DNA of 64,000 nt from NCBI GenBank assembly GCA_041389565.1, contig JAWKRP010000005.1:124001-188000 (forward strand). Direction: 5' to 3'. The notes beneath the pieces were generated by a model. It did no database searches. It was not told the DNA's origin and saw only the letters and a program-made list of their open reading frames with translations. Positions 6,273-15,226 of this stretch are shown here, piece after piece. The translations under genes were made by a program, and so were the position numbers. The DNA is from JACKEQ01 sp041389565. Its GTDB lineage: Bacteria > Myxococcota_A > UBA796 > GCA-2862545. Every line of letters starts with the position of its first letter. Position 1 is the first letter of the stretch.

Positions 6273-8642
6273 ATGGCGTGGAAGGACTTCCTCACGAGCA
6301 TGCTCCGACAGGTCGGGCTCGCCGAGCCCACACCGGAGCGAGCGCTCATGGACGCCTGGTGGCGGGCCCGCCCGAGCGAGCACGACACGGGCGTCGATCC
6401 CGACACGCCCGAAGCGCGGGCGATCCTCGACGCCTCGCCAGAGCTGCGCGCCCGGATCGCCATCGAGGCCGTGCGGGACGCGAGCGCGGGCGGCTACGTC
6501 TCGCGGACGGTCTGGATGAGCTGGCACCACCGCCTGGTCGAGACCACGCCCCTCACGGACGCCCAGCTCGTCGAGGTCGTCGACCTGCTCGCCAGCTCGC
6601 GGCACTGCCCCGTCGGCGCCGCGTCCATCGCGACGATCGAGGCCCGATACGCCAGCGGGCCCGTGCCGGCCGAGCTCACCGCCGCCGTACGCCGCCTCCG
6701 CGACGTCCTCGCCGGCTCCCCCGACGCTGCCCACCGCAAGCGGGTGCTCCGCCTGCAGCCCCTGATCGGCACGGGTGAGGGGCCCGGGAACCCGTTCGCG
6801 CCCGACGATCCGTGGGGTCGCACCATGCACGCCTGGTTCGCCGGGCTCCCCCCCACCGACGCCGAGCGGTGGAGCCCGCTGTTCGCCCACGCCGCGAAGG
6901 CGAGCGACAAGGCCCGCCCCACCGCGCGGTGGGAAGCGGATGCGGAACCCCTGCTCGACGCCGTCGGCATCGACGTGTTCGCGACCCACCTCGTGTCCTG
7001 GCTCGACACGGTCGACCTCCTTCACGACCGAACCGTCCAGTGGGCCACCGCGCACGGTCCCGTCGACGCCAACAGCACGCTGCTCAAGGGCCTCGTGTGG
7101 TTCGCGATCCACGTGCCGGAGCCCGAGATCCTCGCAGCCCTCGGTCGGTTCGGCGAGCGGGCCTACAAGAAGATCCCGAACCACGGCGCCGCGAGCACGA
7201 AGCTCGGGAACGCCGTGGTCGCGACGCTCGGCGCCATGCCCGACGGGCGCGGGGTCGCGCACCTCACCCGCCTCCAGACCCGCGTGCGGTATGGAAGCGC
7301 GCGCACGCAGATCGACCGCGCGATGGCGGTGGCGGGTCAACGGTCCGGGCACTCCCGCGAAGACCTCGAAGAGCTCGCGATCCCCACGTTCGGGCTGGAC
7401 GCTTCGGGTCAGCGCACCGAGAGCCTGGCGGGCTTCGAAGCCGTGCTGTCGATCGAGGGAGACGCGGCGAAGCTCGCGTGGCGCACGGCCGCCGGGAAGG
7501 CACAGAAGTCCGTGCCGAAGGCCGTGAAGGACGCCGAGCCCGACGCCTTGAAGCGCTTGAAGGCCGAGGTGAAGGACCTCACGGGCATCCTCGCCTCCCA
7601 GGCCCATCGCATCGAGCGCCACACCCTCACCGGTCGAACGCTGGCGCTGTCCGACCTCGAGGCCCGCTACCTGCGGCACCCGGTGGTGGCGCCCATCGCG
7701 CGACGCCTCCTGTGGTGGGTCGAGCCCGCGGGGACCGCCGGTGTCGCGGCCCTCTGGCACGACGGCGCGCTCGCGGATCTCGGCGGGAACCCGCTCTCCA
7801 TGCCTCCCGAGAGCACGGCCCGGTTGTGGCATCCCCTGCTCGAAGACCCCGAGCGGCAGGTGATCTGGCGCGATCGCATCGAGGAGCTGGGCATCGAGCA
7901 GCCCTTTCCGCAGGTGTGGCGCGAGGTGTACCGCGCCGACGAGGAAGAGCCCGGCGCGCTCGCGTCGACGCGGTTCTCGCGGGTGCTGCTCGATCAGCGG
8001 CGCCTGCTCGACCAGGCGCAGCGGCGGGGCTGGCAGTACCGGGTGCAGGGGTACTTCGACAGCGCCAACGACGCCGTGCTGTTCGTGGCCGGGCTCGAGG
8101 TCGTGCTCGGGGTCGAGCCCATCCAGCACACGAACGACCAGTCCGTGTTCCGGTACGTCGTGACGCACGGCGTCCAGCTCCTCGCGGCCGGCGGGCCGCA
8201 GGCGCTCGCCGACATCGACCCCATCGTGCTGTCCGAAGCCCTGCGCGAGGTCGACCTGCTCGTGCTCTCCAGCAGTGTCGGCAGCTCGGCACCCGATGCC
8301 GGATTCCCGCGGGGGTTCGACTGGGACCAGCTCGCGTTCGGTCCGCTCACCCCGATCGGGCGCACCCGGAACGCCGTCCTCCAGCGGGTCCTCCCTCGCC
8401 TCGCCATCGCGTCGGCGTGCACGCTCGACGGTCCGTGGCTCCGGGTGGCCGGGCCCGACGGCGAGTCACGCATCCACCTCGGGAGCGGGCAGGTCCAGCG
8501 AGAGGGCCGCCACGTCGCGGTCTCCGCGGATCGTGCTGCGATCCAGGCCGCCCAGAAGGCGTTCCTGCCGTTCGAGGGCGATCCGGCCCTCCCCGCCATC
8601 CTCGCGACGGCCCACGCACTCGCGAGCGGCAGGGGCGCCTGA
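6273..8642 (+). CDS. DUF4132 (MolR-like) family protein
   Basis: 789 residues, without signal peptide or membrane segments, so probably cytoplasmic. The N-terminal half is helical and repeat-like. The second half has the DUF4132 pattern: a LKRLKAEVKDL helix, RYLRHPVVAPIARRLLW, a LWHPLL motif and QPFPQVWREVY. Proteins of this family are often called molybdate metabolism regulator-like, but no activity is established. The start has GGAGG just upstream and lies 12 bases beyond the rpsD terminator, so it needs its own promoter or readthrough. It is followed by lipoprotein and TPR genes on the same strand. Confidence 0.72.
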   Translation: MAWKDFLTSMLRQVGLAEPTPERALMDAWWRARPSEHDTGVDPDTPEARAILDASPELRARIAIEAVRDASAGGYVSRTVWMSWHHRLVETTPLTDAQLVEVVDLLASSRHCPVGAASIATIEARYASGPVPAELTAAVRRLRDVLAGSPDAAHRKRVLRLQPLIGTGEGPGNPFAPDDPWGRTMHAWFAGLPPTDAERWSPLFAHAAKASDKARPTARWEADAEPLLDAVGIDVFATHLVSWLDTVDLLHDRTVQWATAHGPVDANSTLLKGLVWFAIHVPEPEILAALGRFGERAYKKIPNHGAASTKLGNAVVATLGAMPDGRGVAHLTRLQTRVRYGSARTQIDRAMAVAGQRSGHSREDLEELAIPTFGLDASGQRTESLAGFEAVLSIEGDAAKLAWRTAAGKAQKSVPKAVKDAEPDALKRLKAEVKDLTGILASQAHRIERHTLTGRTLALSDLEARYLRHPVVAPIARRLLWWVEPAGTAGVAALWHDGALADLGGNPLSMPPESTARLWHPLLEDPERQVIWRDRIEELGIEQPFPQVWREVYRADEEEPGALASTRFSRVLLDQRRLLDQAQRRGWQYRVQGYFDSANDAVLFVAGLEVVLGVEPIQHTNDQSVFRYVVTHGVQLLAAGGPQALADIDPIVLSEALREVDLLVLSSSVGSSAPDAGFPRGFDWDQLAFGPLTPIGRTRNAVLQRVLPRLAIASACTLDGPWLRVAGPDGESRIHLGSGQVQREGRHVAVSADRAAIQAAQKAFLPFEGDPALPAILATAHALASGRGA

Positions 8643-8649
8643 ACCCCGG

Positions 8650-8655
8650 TATGTT
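8650..8655 (+). promoter_or_regulatory. -10-like TATGTT for a leaderless lipoprotein gene
   Basis: TATGTT is followed by 6 bases and the ATG at 8662, with no Shine-Dalgarno. Confidence 0.55.
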
Positions 8656-8661
8656 CGACCC

Positions 8662-9486
8662 ATGTGGTTGATCGCACTCCTGGCCTGCTCGTCCGCTCCC
8701 GAGAACCCGTGCACCGACGACGCCGCCGTGCTCGTCCAGGAGGAGGGCGCCGAGCTCACCTGCGCAGGGGCACGCGTCCCCACCCGGTACCTCCGCGTGC
8801 TCGCCGGGCGGCCCCTGCCCGCGGGCTCGACGGCCGTCGGCGTGAACGCGGTGAAGGAGCGCTTCCTGGAGAACCCCGAGGAGACGCTCGCCTGGCTCGA
8901 CCAGATGCGGGCCGCCGCGCGAGAGATCGAGGTCACCCCCGGGGTCGAAGGCGCCGAGAAGCGCGCCCACCAGGTGTGGCTCGCGATCACCGACTCCGGG
9001 CCGATCCGGAAGTCCGACGCCGCGCTGTGGAACATCCTCGAGCCCGCGTTGTCGGTGTACGCACGGGACGACGAGGAGAAGCTGGCGTTGACCGAGGTCG
9101 ACATGGAGGGCTGGATCACGTACGCGTCGCTGTGCCACGAGGTGCAGGGCGATGGCGTGCTCACGCTGTCCATCGCGCAGCGCGTCGACATCTACCGCAT
9201 GATCAAAGACCGCTTCGAGCAGGCCGACCGCAGCGAGATGGCTGCGATGGCGTCGCTCGGCGCGGTGTGGGCCGACATCCGCGATCGCTGGCAGGCCGCT
9301 CCGTACGAGCGCCAGCAGGCGTGGATCCAGGCCGCCCCCCTGCCCGACCGGCAGAACGGGAGCAGCCTGGCCTACATCGAAGCCGTGCTCGAGGGCGATC
9401 TCCACGGCCATGCGGCCACGATGCACGCGCACTTCGGCCCACTCCACTTCCGCGACGGTCCCGGGTACTTCATCGGAGAGCCCTGA
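8662..9486 (+). CDS. putative lipoprotein of unknown function
   Basis: 274 residues beginning MWLIALLACSSAP with a clear lipobox (LLAC). The mature part is mostly helical and has no motif I recognise. The start is supported by the lipobox and by the TATGTT hexamer 6 bases upstream. The stop overlaps the ATG of the next gene (TGATG), so the two are translationally coupled. Confidence 0.75.
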   Translation: MWLIALLACSSAPENPCTDDAAVLVQEEGAELTCAGARVPTRYLRVLAGRPLPAGSTAVGVNAVKERFLENPEETLAWLDQMRAAAREIEVTPGVEGAEKRAHQVWLAITDSGPIRKSDAALWNILEPALSVYARDDEEKLALTEVDMEGWITYASLCHEVQGDGVLTLSIAQRVDIYRMIKDRFEQADRSEMAAMASLGAVWADIRDRWQAAPYERQQAWIQAAPLPDRQNGSSLAYIEAVLEGDLHGHAATMHAHFGPLHFRDGPGYFIGEP

Positions 9487-10541
9487 TGTCCGACAGTCCG
9501 CCTTCGCCCTCGATCGACGAGCCCACCGACGAGTTCGCCCCACCCCGTGAGACCTCCGGCCGCGCCACCATGGTCGGCACCGTCGTGCTCGCCTGGATGC
9601 TCAGCGGCGCGACCATCGGGCTGGCCATCGGGCTCACCGCGCAGCTCACGGGCGTCGACCCACGCCTCACGAACCCCGTGGGCATCGGCACGATCGCGCT
9701 CATGACCGCGGCGGGGGTCGTCGCGATCCAGGTCGAGCGCTCCCTCGCGAAGTCCCGTCCCACCGTGCTCTCCGCGGTCGGGCAGCGGGAGAGGCCGCTC
9801 CACGCGGCGCTGTTCGCCATCCCGCTCGCGCTCGCGACGCCCGCCGTGCTCGCGCTCATCGTCGTCGGCTCGGTCGCGATGGACTCGCTCGCCCCCGCCC
9901 TGTTCTTCGGCATGGGCGGTTTCACGCTCGGCTGGGCCGCACGGCGGGTCGCGTCGTCGCACGGGCTCACGGCCGCGCTCGAGGCCCTGGAGGTCGGCGA
10001 CACCGCCGAGGCCCAGCGGCTGCTCGAAGGTCTCGAGGCCGGCTGGCTCACGACGCGGAACAGCCGAACGGCCGCGCGCCTGAACCTCGGCATGCTGGCC
10101 CTCTCCGCGGGCGACCTCGACCGCGCGAGCCGCTACTACCGCGACGTCCACGGCGGTCCCGCGGAGACCTTCGCGCGTGCGGGCCTCGCGCTCGTGTACA
10201 CCCTGCAGGACCGCCTCGACGAGGCCGAGGCCGCGGTGCTCGACGCGATGGGGGGCTCCGCGCTCCATGCCGTCCAGGGCCAGATCGACACCGTGCGCCT
10301 GCTCCTCGTGATGCGGCGCGAAGACGACACTGCGGCTCGCACGTTCGGAGAGCAGGTGCTGGCCGCAGACGCCGGCGAGCTGTTCCTCGGTCTGCTGGCG
10401 CTGCTGCGGCTGCGTACCGGCGACGAGCCCGGCGCACGCGACCTGTGCGACGCCACCACCCGCGGTGCGCTCGAAGAGAGCGGCTGGCGCACCGTCATCC
10501 CCGAGATCGCCGAGCTGCTCGCGGAGCCCGCGCTCGCGTGA
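9486..10541 (+). CDS. membrane protein with TPR-like C-terminal domain
   Basis: 351 residues. After a short acidic, Pro-rich N-terminus come about four hydrophobic segments (around residues 28-55, 62-80, 105-128 and 132-150). A C-terminal helical domain follows with TPR-like patterns (LNLGMLALSAGDLDRASRYY, ALVYTLQDRLDEAEAAV). It is probably an inner-membrane scaffold. It is coupled to the lipoprotein gene upstream (TGATG) and to the gene downstream (GTGA). Function unknown. Confidence 0.7.
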   Translation: MSDSPPSPSIDEPTDEFAPPRETSGRATMVGTVVLAWMLSGATIGLAIGLTAQLTGVDPRLTNPVGIGTIALMTAAGVVAIQVERSLAKSRPTVLSAVGQRERPLHAALFAIPLALATPAVLALIVVGSVAMDSLAPALFFGMGGFTLGWAARRVASSHGLTAALEALEVGDTAEAQRLLEGLEAGWLTTRNSRTAARLNLGMLALSAGDLDRASRYYRDVHGGPAETFARAGLALVYTLQDRLDEAEAAVLDAMGGSALHAVQGQIDTVRLLLVMRREDDTAARTFGEQVLAADAGELFLGLLALLRLRTGDEPGARDLCDATTRGALEESGWRTVIPEIAELLAEPALA

Positions 10542-11950
10542 CCGACGCCGCGTCCCTGCTCCGCGCCGGAGACCGACGGGGCGCGATCCGCACGCTGATC
10601 GAGCGCTGGCGGGCCGCGCCCTCCGCAGCGCTCGCCGACCTGATCGACCGCCTCGATCCGCTCGATCCCTGCCTGCCCATGGGCCGGTCGGCCATCGCGG
10701 AAGCCCGCTCGGCGGGGTCCATCGCGGGTCCGCGCATCCCCGACCGCCTGTCACTGCATCTCGGGCAGCTCCAGCAGAAGGGCGCCGTTGCGATCCTGCA
10801 CGCCCACTCGGCGCTGGAGCCGGATCCGCGGTGGACCCACGTGCTCCGGAGCTGGCTCGACGCCCCTCCCTTCCTGTCCGGGCGCGAGTTCTGGCACGCC
10901 GCGTTCGGGCTGATGGGGCACACGGCCGACCCCCGCCTGATCGCGCGGCTCTCCGCCGGGCTCGACTCCATGCCCTGGGAGGTCCGGAACTTCATCGGGG
11001 TCGGCACCTGGGCCCAGGCCCTCGACCGCTGCCAGAGCTCCGTCGATCCGGGGCCTCCCGCAGACCTCTCCACGCTCGAGCCCCTCGTGGCCGCCCTCGA
11101 GCGCACCCGTGCCGCGCAGGACGCCCTCCGTGCCGAGCTGTTCGAGAGGGTCGCGCGCGACCCCGACGACCGCGAGGCCCGGCTGGTGTACGCCGACCTC
11201 CTGTTGCAGGACGAAGACCCCCACGGTGAGCTGATCGCGCTGTCCGAGCGCACCGACAAGGCCGCGAAGAGCCGGTCGCGCGCGCTGGTGAAGGAACACG
11301 GGCTCGGCTTCATGGGGCCGCTCGCGCCCTACACCCTCCAGTCGGGCCTGGCGCTGGAGCACGGCATCCCGCGGGGCGCGCGCATCGTGTTCAAGTCCGC
11401 GAGCCAGGTCGAGTCCGTGCTCGATGCTCCGCACTGGCGCCTGCTTCGCGAGCTCGACCTCGACGCCACCGTGTCGTGGAGCTGGCAGGATGGTCCGCTG
11501 CCCTGGCCCCGCGTGCTCGGCGTCGCGCAGAACGTCGAGATCGCGCGCTGGGCCGACCATGCCGGCACGTTCGGGGCGATCTGCTGCTCGGGGTCGACAT
11601 CGCTGCGCGAGATCCATGGCCGCGCGTCCACGCGGTACCCGTGGCGCGCGCAGGACGTGAGCGAGCTCCCCCTGAAACCGCTCCATCTCCACCGCCTCGT
11701 CCTGCCGTCGACCGCCGTGGAGGCCATCCTTGCCGCGCTCGATCGAGGGCTGACGGTGGATCGGCTCGAGCTCGTGTACCGCCCGACACCGGGGCACGCG
11801 GAGCAACGGAAGTACGGCTACGCCACCGACGCACCCACCGCCGGCTCGGTGCTCGCGGCGGTTCGACGCCTGAAGGGCAAGGTGGGCCACATCCGCGCGG
11901 AGGTCGGCTGGTTCGATGCCGTCGAGGACGTCATCGAAGCCGGATCCTAG
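10538..11950 (+). CDS. TIGR02996-type protein with LRR-like C-terminus
   Basis: 470 residues, GTG start in a 4-base GTGA overlap with the upstream stop. A segment at about 200-235 (ARDPDDREARLVYADLLL followed by GELIAL) matches the short TIGR02996 domain that is common in myxobacteria and planctomycetes. The rest has loose leucine-rich repeats, as usual for these proteins. No catalytic motif is seen. Its stop overlaps the stop of the convergent gene by three bases (CTAG). Confidence 0.7.
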   Translation: MTDAASLLRAGDRRGAIRTLIERWRAAPSAALADLIDRLDPLDPCLPMGRSAIAEARSAGSIAGPRIPDRLSLHLGQLQQKGAVAILHAHSALEPDPRWTHVLRSWLDAPPFLSGREFWHAAFGLMGHTADPRLIARLSAGLDSMPWEVRNFIGVGTWAQALDRCQSSVDPGPPADLSTLEPLVAALERTRAAQDALRAELFERVARDPDDREARLVYADLLLQDEDPHGELIALSERTDKAAKSRSRALVKEHGLGFMGPLAPYTLQSGLALEHGIPRGARIVFKSASQVESVLDAPHWRLLRELDLDATVSWSWQDGPLPWPRVLGVAQNVEIARWADHAGTFGAICCSGSTSLREIHGRASTRYPWRAQDVSELPLKPLHLHRLVLPSTAVEAILAALDRGLTVDRLELVYRPTPGHAEQRKYGYATDAPTAGSVLAAVRRLKGKVGHIRAEVGWFDAVEDVIEAGS

Positions 11951-12417
11951 GCTCCGGCGCCCAGCACCCAGTACGGGCTGCCGTCGAGCTGGCCCTTGAT
12001 CTGCTGGAGCTCTTCGGGGCGCAGCTCGAAGGTCTGCGGCTGGTACGTCTGGGGGTCGACCTGGGTGAGGAACCAGCGCTCGCCCTTCTTGCTCTTGTGG
12101 AGGCGGATGCCCCGCGGATCGTCGTACACCAGCACGAGGTCGGCCGACGTGAGCCGCTTGTTCGGATCCTCCGCGGGCTCGGGCTCCTCGGCGGGCTCCG
12201 GCGGCGGCGTGATCGCCTCGATCACCTCGTCGACCTCCCAGCGCGCCTCGAGGTTCGCGATCCCCTTCTTGGCCGCCTCGAGGTGCTCGATCACGTCTTT
12301 CGGGTCGGCAAACGACCGCGCAGCCGTGAGGAGCTCCGAGCGCAGACCGTCCCACTCCGAGGCCTTTGCGGCTCCGATTCGGGTGATCAGCTCGTCCAGC
12401 GCGTCGAATCTGCCCAT
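11947..12417 (-). CDS. small hypothetical protein
   Basis: 156 residues. A charged helical N-terminal half is followed by a Pro/Glu-rich linker (EPAEEPEPAED) and a C-terminal beta-rich part with WFLTQVDPQTYQP. I do not recognise the family. GGAGG lies upstream of the ATG. It is divergent from the cNMP/methyltransferase gene with about 70 bases between them. Confidence 0.6.
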   Translation of the reverse strand: MGRFDALDELITRIGAAKASEWDGLRSELLTAARSFADPKDVIEHLEAAKKGIANLEARWEVDEVIEAITPPPEPAEEPEPAEDPNKRLTSADLVLVYDDPRGIRLHKSKKGERWFLTQVDPQTYQPQTFELRPEELQQIKGQLDGSPYWVLGAGA

Positions 12418-12439
12418 CGCTTCCTCCGGCTGGTGTGGG

Positions 12440-12445
12440 TATCCT
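12440..12445 (+). promoter_or_regulatory. -10-like TATCCT upstream of the cNMP/methyltransferase gene
   Basis: TATCCT lies about 45 bases before the GTG start in the divergent intergenic region. AGGAGG (12476-12481) then provides the ribosome site. No clear -35 is seen. Confidence 0.35.
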
Positions 12446-12489
12446 GCGCACCGGCCGACTACCAATGTCGCCGCGAGGAGGTCATCGGC

Positions 12490-13917
12490 GTGGGGTTCAT
12501 GGCGGCATTCACCGACGAGCAGCGCCTGCTGTTCGAGTCGACCGCGGAGGTCCTGCAGGTCCCGCGGGGCGAGCTCCTGCTCCGACGCGGCGAGCCCGGC
12601 GGCGACCTGTTCCTGGTCCGCGAGGGCAAGCTCGAGGCCGTCGAGTCGCGGGCGACGCCCGAGGTCATCCTGTCGGTGCTCGTGCCCGGATCGGTGGTCG
12701 GCGAGATGGCGTTCCTCGACGGGTCGCCCCGGTCGGCCGACGTGCGCGCGGCGGAGGACGCCACGGTGCTCCGGTGGGCCCACCACGATCTCCGCTCGCT
12801 CCTGCGCCGCGAGCCGGTGTTCGCCGCCGCGTTCTACGAGACCGTCGCGCAGCTCGCCTCGGTCCGTCTCCGCCGGCTCACCCACGCCACCGTGACCCCG
12901 TCGCGGGGCGGCTCCGACGACAGCGGCCTCGGGAGGGCCTTGTCCGAGGCGCGTCACCTGGCCGACCTCGTGAAGTCGTCGCTCCTGTCCACGGAGACCC
13001 AGCTCCGCATCGATCCCAGCGACGCCGGGGCCGAAGAGGCCCTGCGCGACGAGTTCGGCAACCTGCGCAACCGCTTGAACAGCCTGATGGACGCCTGGCC
13101 CGAGCCGAGCGCACGCGAAGCCATCACGCAGCAGCTCCAGCGCGAGCTCCACCCCTACCTGGTCCGCTCCACGCTGGCCGACCGGTGCATCCGCCGTCCC
13201 CAGGGCGTCGTCGGCACCGCGGAGACACTCTCGCACGTCCTCGTCGGCCGGGCCTCCGGAGAGGGGCGTCTGGGCGAGATCCTCGACCAGTGGCTGCTCG
13301 ATTCGCCCACACTGGTCGCGCTCCGCGAGCTCACCCGCGTCATCCCGTCCGCGGCGGCCGAGCGCCTCCCGGTCAACCGGAACCGCCGGGTCCTCCTCCT
13401 CAACGCGGGCACCGGCAGCGTCATCGCGCGCCTCGCCCACCAGCTCGATCAGGCGCCCACCACCATCACCGTGGTCGACCCGTCCCGCACCGCGCTGTCC
13501 TTCCTCGACACCGACGTCGTGCCCCTCGACCACAACATCGACGTCGTCGCCGTGCAGGAGAACCTCTCCGAGCTCGCGGTCGGCCGGATGCGCCACTCGT
13601 ACCCCCAACAGGACCTCGTCGTGGTGCACGGGCTCCTCGAGTACATGCCCGACCGCCTCGTGGTGAGCCTGCTCACCACGTGCGCGAGCCTGCTGAACGA
13701 GCACGGCGCCGTCGTGTCCGCGGCCCTGTCCGAGAGTGCCGACCAGCACCTGCTCGATCGGCTCCTGCGGTGGCCGACCATCCGCCGCAGCCCCGACGCG
13801 CTGGCGCGATTGCACCGGGCAGCCCGGTTCCGCCCGGCCCGATTCGCGGACACGACCGCTCCGGCGGTGCTCCTCACGGCAGACGCACCGGTTGCACCGC
13901 CCAAGCTGAAGCGGTAG
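12490..13917 (+). CDS. cNMP-binding domain fused to a PhcB-like methyltransferase
   Basis: 475 residues. Residues ~15-130 form a cyclic-nucleotide-binding domain (GELLLRRGEPGGDLFLVREG, then GSVVGEMAFLDGSPRSADVRA). After a helical linker comes a domain with LHPYLVRSTLADR, GVVGTAETLSHVL, LDQWLLDSP and a SAM-site-like VLLLNAGTGS. This resembles the extracellular-factor (3-hydroxypalmitate methyl ester) synthase family of PhcB. A cNMP-controlled methyl-ester synthase is inference. The GTG start is chosen because AGGAGG is 8 bases upstream; an ATG at 12499 is the alternative. The glycine motif is looser than in canonical methyltransferases. Confidence 0.68.
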   Translation: MGFMAAFTDEQRLLFESTAEVLQVPRGELLLRRGEPGGDLFLVREGKLEAVESRATPEVILSVLVPGSVVGEMAFLDGSPRSADVRAAEDATVLRWAHHDLRSLLRREPVFAAAFYETVAQLASVRLRRLTHATVTPSRGGSDDSGLGRALSEARHLADLVKSSLLSTETQLRIDPSDAGAEEALRDEFGNLRNRLNSLMDAWPEPSAREAITQQLQRELHPYLVRSTLADRCIRRPQGVVGTAETLSHVLVGRASGEGRLGEILDQWLLDSPTLVALRELTRVIPSAAAERLPVNRNRRVLLLNAGTGSVIARLAHQLDQAPTTITVVDPSRTALSFLDTDVVPLDHNIDVVAVQENLSELAVGRMRHSYPQQDLVVVHGLLEYMPDRLVVSLLTTCASLLNEHGAVVSAALSESADQHLLDRLLRWPTIRRSPDALARLHRAARFRPARFADTTAPAVLLTADAPVAPPKLKR

Positions 13918-13920
13918 GTT
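13915..13920 (+). promoter_or_regulatory. possible -10 TAGGTT upstream of the lipoprotein gene at 13947
   Basis: TAGGTT overlaps the upstream stop codon and lies 26 bases before the ATG, with AAGGAT as ribosome site between. Confidence 0.3.
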
Positions 13921-13946
13921 CCGCCGCTGAACGCAAGGATGTCGAT

Positions 13947-14780
13947 ATGCGCTGGATCGCCGTGATGAGCCTGCTCGCCGCCTGTTCGGGCAGCAGCACC
14001 GAGACCCCGAAGCCCGATCCCGAGCCGGTCATGGCCGAGCCCGTGCCCGAGACGCCCGAGCTGTCCGCCGACGAACTGAAGGGCTCCGCCGAGAACACCG
14101 CGCTCGTGCCCTCCCCCATCGAGACGCAGCGCGCGCTCGAGGCCGCGGGCATCGACACCCAGCTCGCCACGCTCATCCCCGCGCACGACTTCGACCTCGA
14201 CAACGGCGACCTCGAGCAGGCGGCCGTCCGGTCGGGCGTCTACCTCGCCGACATGATGCTCACCGTGAAGACGGCCGAGAAAGACGATGTCGTGAAGCGC
14301 CTCGAGGCCGTGCGCAAGGGCATGGCGCAGCTCAAGGGCGGCAGCGACATCGACGCCGTGCTGGTGGAGTACCAGGACTCCGTGAAGACCGACGCCATCA
14401 GCCGCGACGCGCTGCTGAAGGAGCTCGACGAGCTCTCCGGGGCCGTCATCCCCGAGCTCGAGTTCAACGGTCAGGAGCGCGTGGTGCCCCTCATCGAAGC
14501 CGGCTCGTGGCTCGAGGGTGCGAACCTCATGGCGCGTGCCGTGAAGGCCAAGGGCAAGCCCGACGCCGCCGATGGCCTGCTGAAGCAGCCCCAGGTGGTC
14601 GACTACTTCCTCAAGTACGTGAAGGAAGAGGGCGCCGACAAGGCCCCCGTCCAGGTCGCCGACAAGCTCCAGGAATCGCTCACCACCCTCAAGGGTCTGG
14701 CCGAGAAGAAGGAACCCCTCACGCCCGAAGACATCGACTCCGTCATCCAGGTGACGAGCGACGTCCTCGCGCTCCTCTGA
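13947..14780 (+). CDS. putative lipoprotein, helical
   Basis: 277 residues beginning MRWIAVMSLLAACSGSS with a lipobox, then a Pro/Glu-rich linker and an all-helical, charged body. No known domain is recognised. AAGGAT lies before the ATG. It is followed 14 bases later by another secreted protein gene, and the pair is probably one transcription unit. Confidence 0.72.
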   Translation: MRWIAVMSLLAACSGSSTETPKPDPEPVMAEPVPETPELSADELKGSAENTALVPSPIETQRALEAAGIDTQLATLIPAHDFDLDNGDLEQAAVRSGVYLADMMLTVKTAEKDDVVKRLEAVRKGMAQLKGGSDIDAVLVEYQDSVKTDAISRDALLKELDELSGAVIPELEFNGQERVVPLIEAGSWLEGANLMARAVKAKGKPDAADGLLKQPQVVDYFLKYVKEEGADKAPVQVADKLQESLTTLKGLAEKKEPLTPEDIDSVIQVTSDVLALL

Positions 14781-14794
14781 GCCTCGGAGACCCC

Positions 14795-15211
14795 ATGAAC
14801 ACGGTCGTTCTCGCAGCATCGCTCCTCACGGGCACCGCTCTCGCCGACGAAAAGCAGGCCGAGGAGTGCGTCAACACCAAGGTGTGGGACAGCTACGGCG
14901 ACGGCTGGGGCGTCCGCACGATGACGAAGACCACCCTCGAGACCGGCAAGACGCGGAACTACCTCGTCACCCTGTACGCCGGGAACGAGTACCGGGTGCA
15001 GAGCTGCGGCGACGACAGCGTCACGAACCTCGACGTGCTGCTGTACGACACCGAGGGCAACCTCCTGTCGCGCGACGACACCGAGAGCCGCGAGCCCATG
15101 TTCTCGTTCACGCCGAAGACCACCGCCACCTACTACGTGGTCGTCTACCTGCGGGAGCTCAAAGAGAAGAGAGCCGACGCCGGCGTCGCGATGGCCGTCA
15201 CCTACAAGTAG
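14795..15211 (+). CDS. secreted protein with prepeptidase C-terminal-like domain
   Basis: 138 residues. A signal peptide (MNTVVLAASLLTGTALA, cleavage before DEK) is followed by a single beta-sandwich-like domain (YLVTLYAGNEYRV, LDVLLYDTEGNLL, FTPKTTATYYVVVY) resembling bacterial pre-peptidase C-terminal domains. Two cysteines could form a disulfide. It lies between a lipoprotein gene and the ABC transporter operon. GGAGA precedes the ATG. Confidence 0.65.
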   Translation: MNTVVLAASLLTGTALADEKQAEECVNTKVWDSYGDGWGVRTMTKTTLETGKTRNYLVTLYAGNEYRVQSCGDDSVTNLDVLLYDTEGNLLSRDDTESREPMFSFTPKTTATYYVVVYLRELKEKRADAGVAMAVTYK

Positions 15212-15226
15212 TAGAGGCTTCCTCCA

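Noticed and set aside
5271..8168. 965-residue minus-strand open frame opposite rpsD and the DUF4132 gene
   Set aside because: It is a shadow of high third-position GC in the plus-strand genes; no motif, start context or ribosome site.
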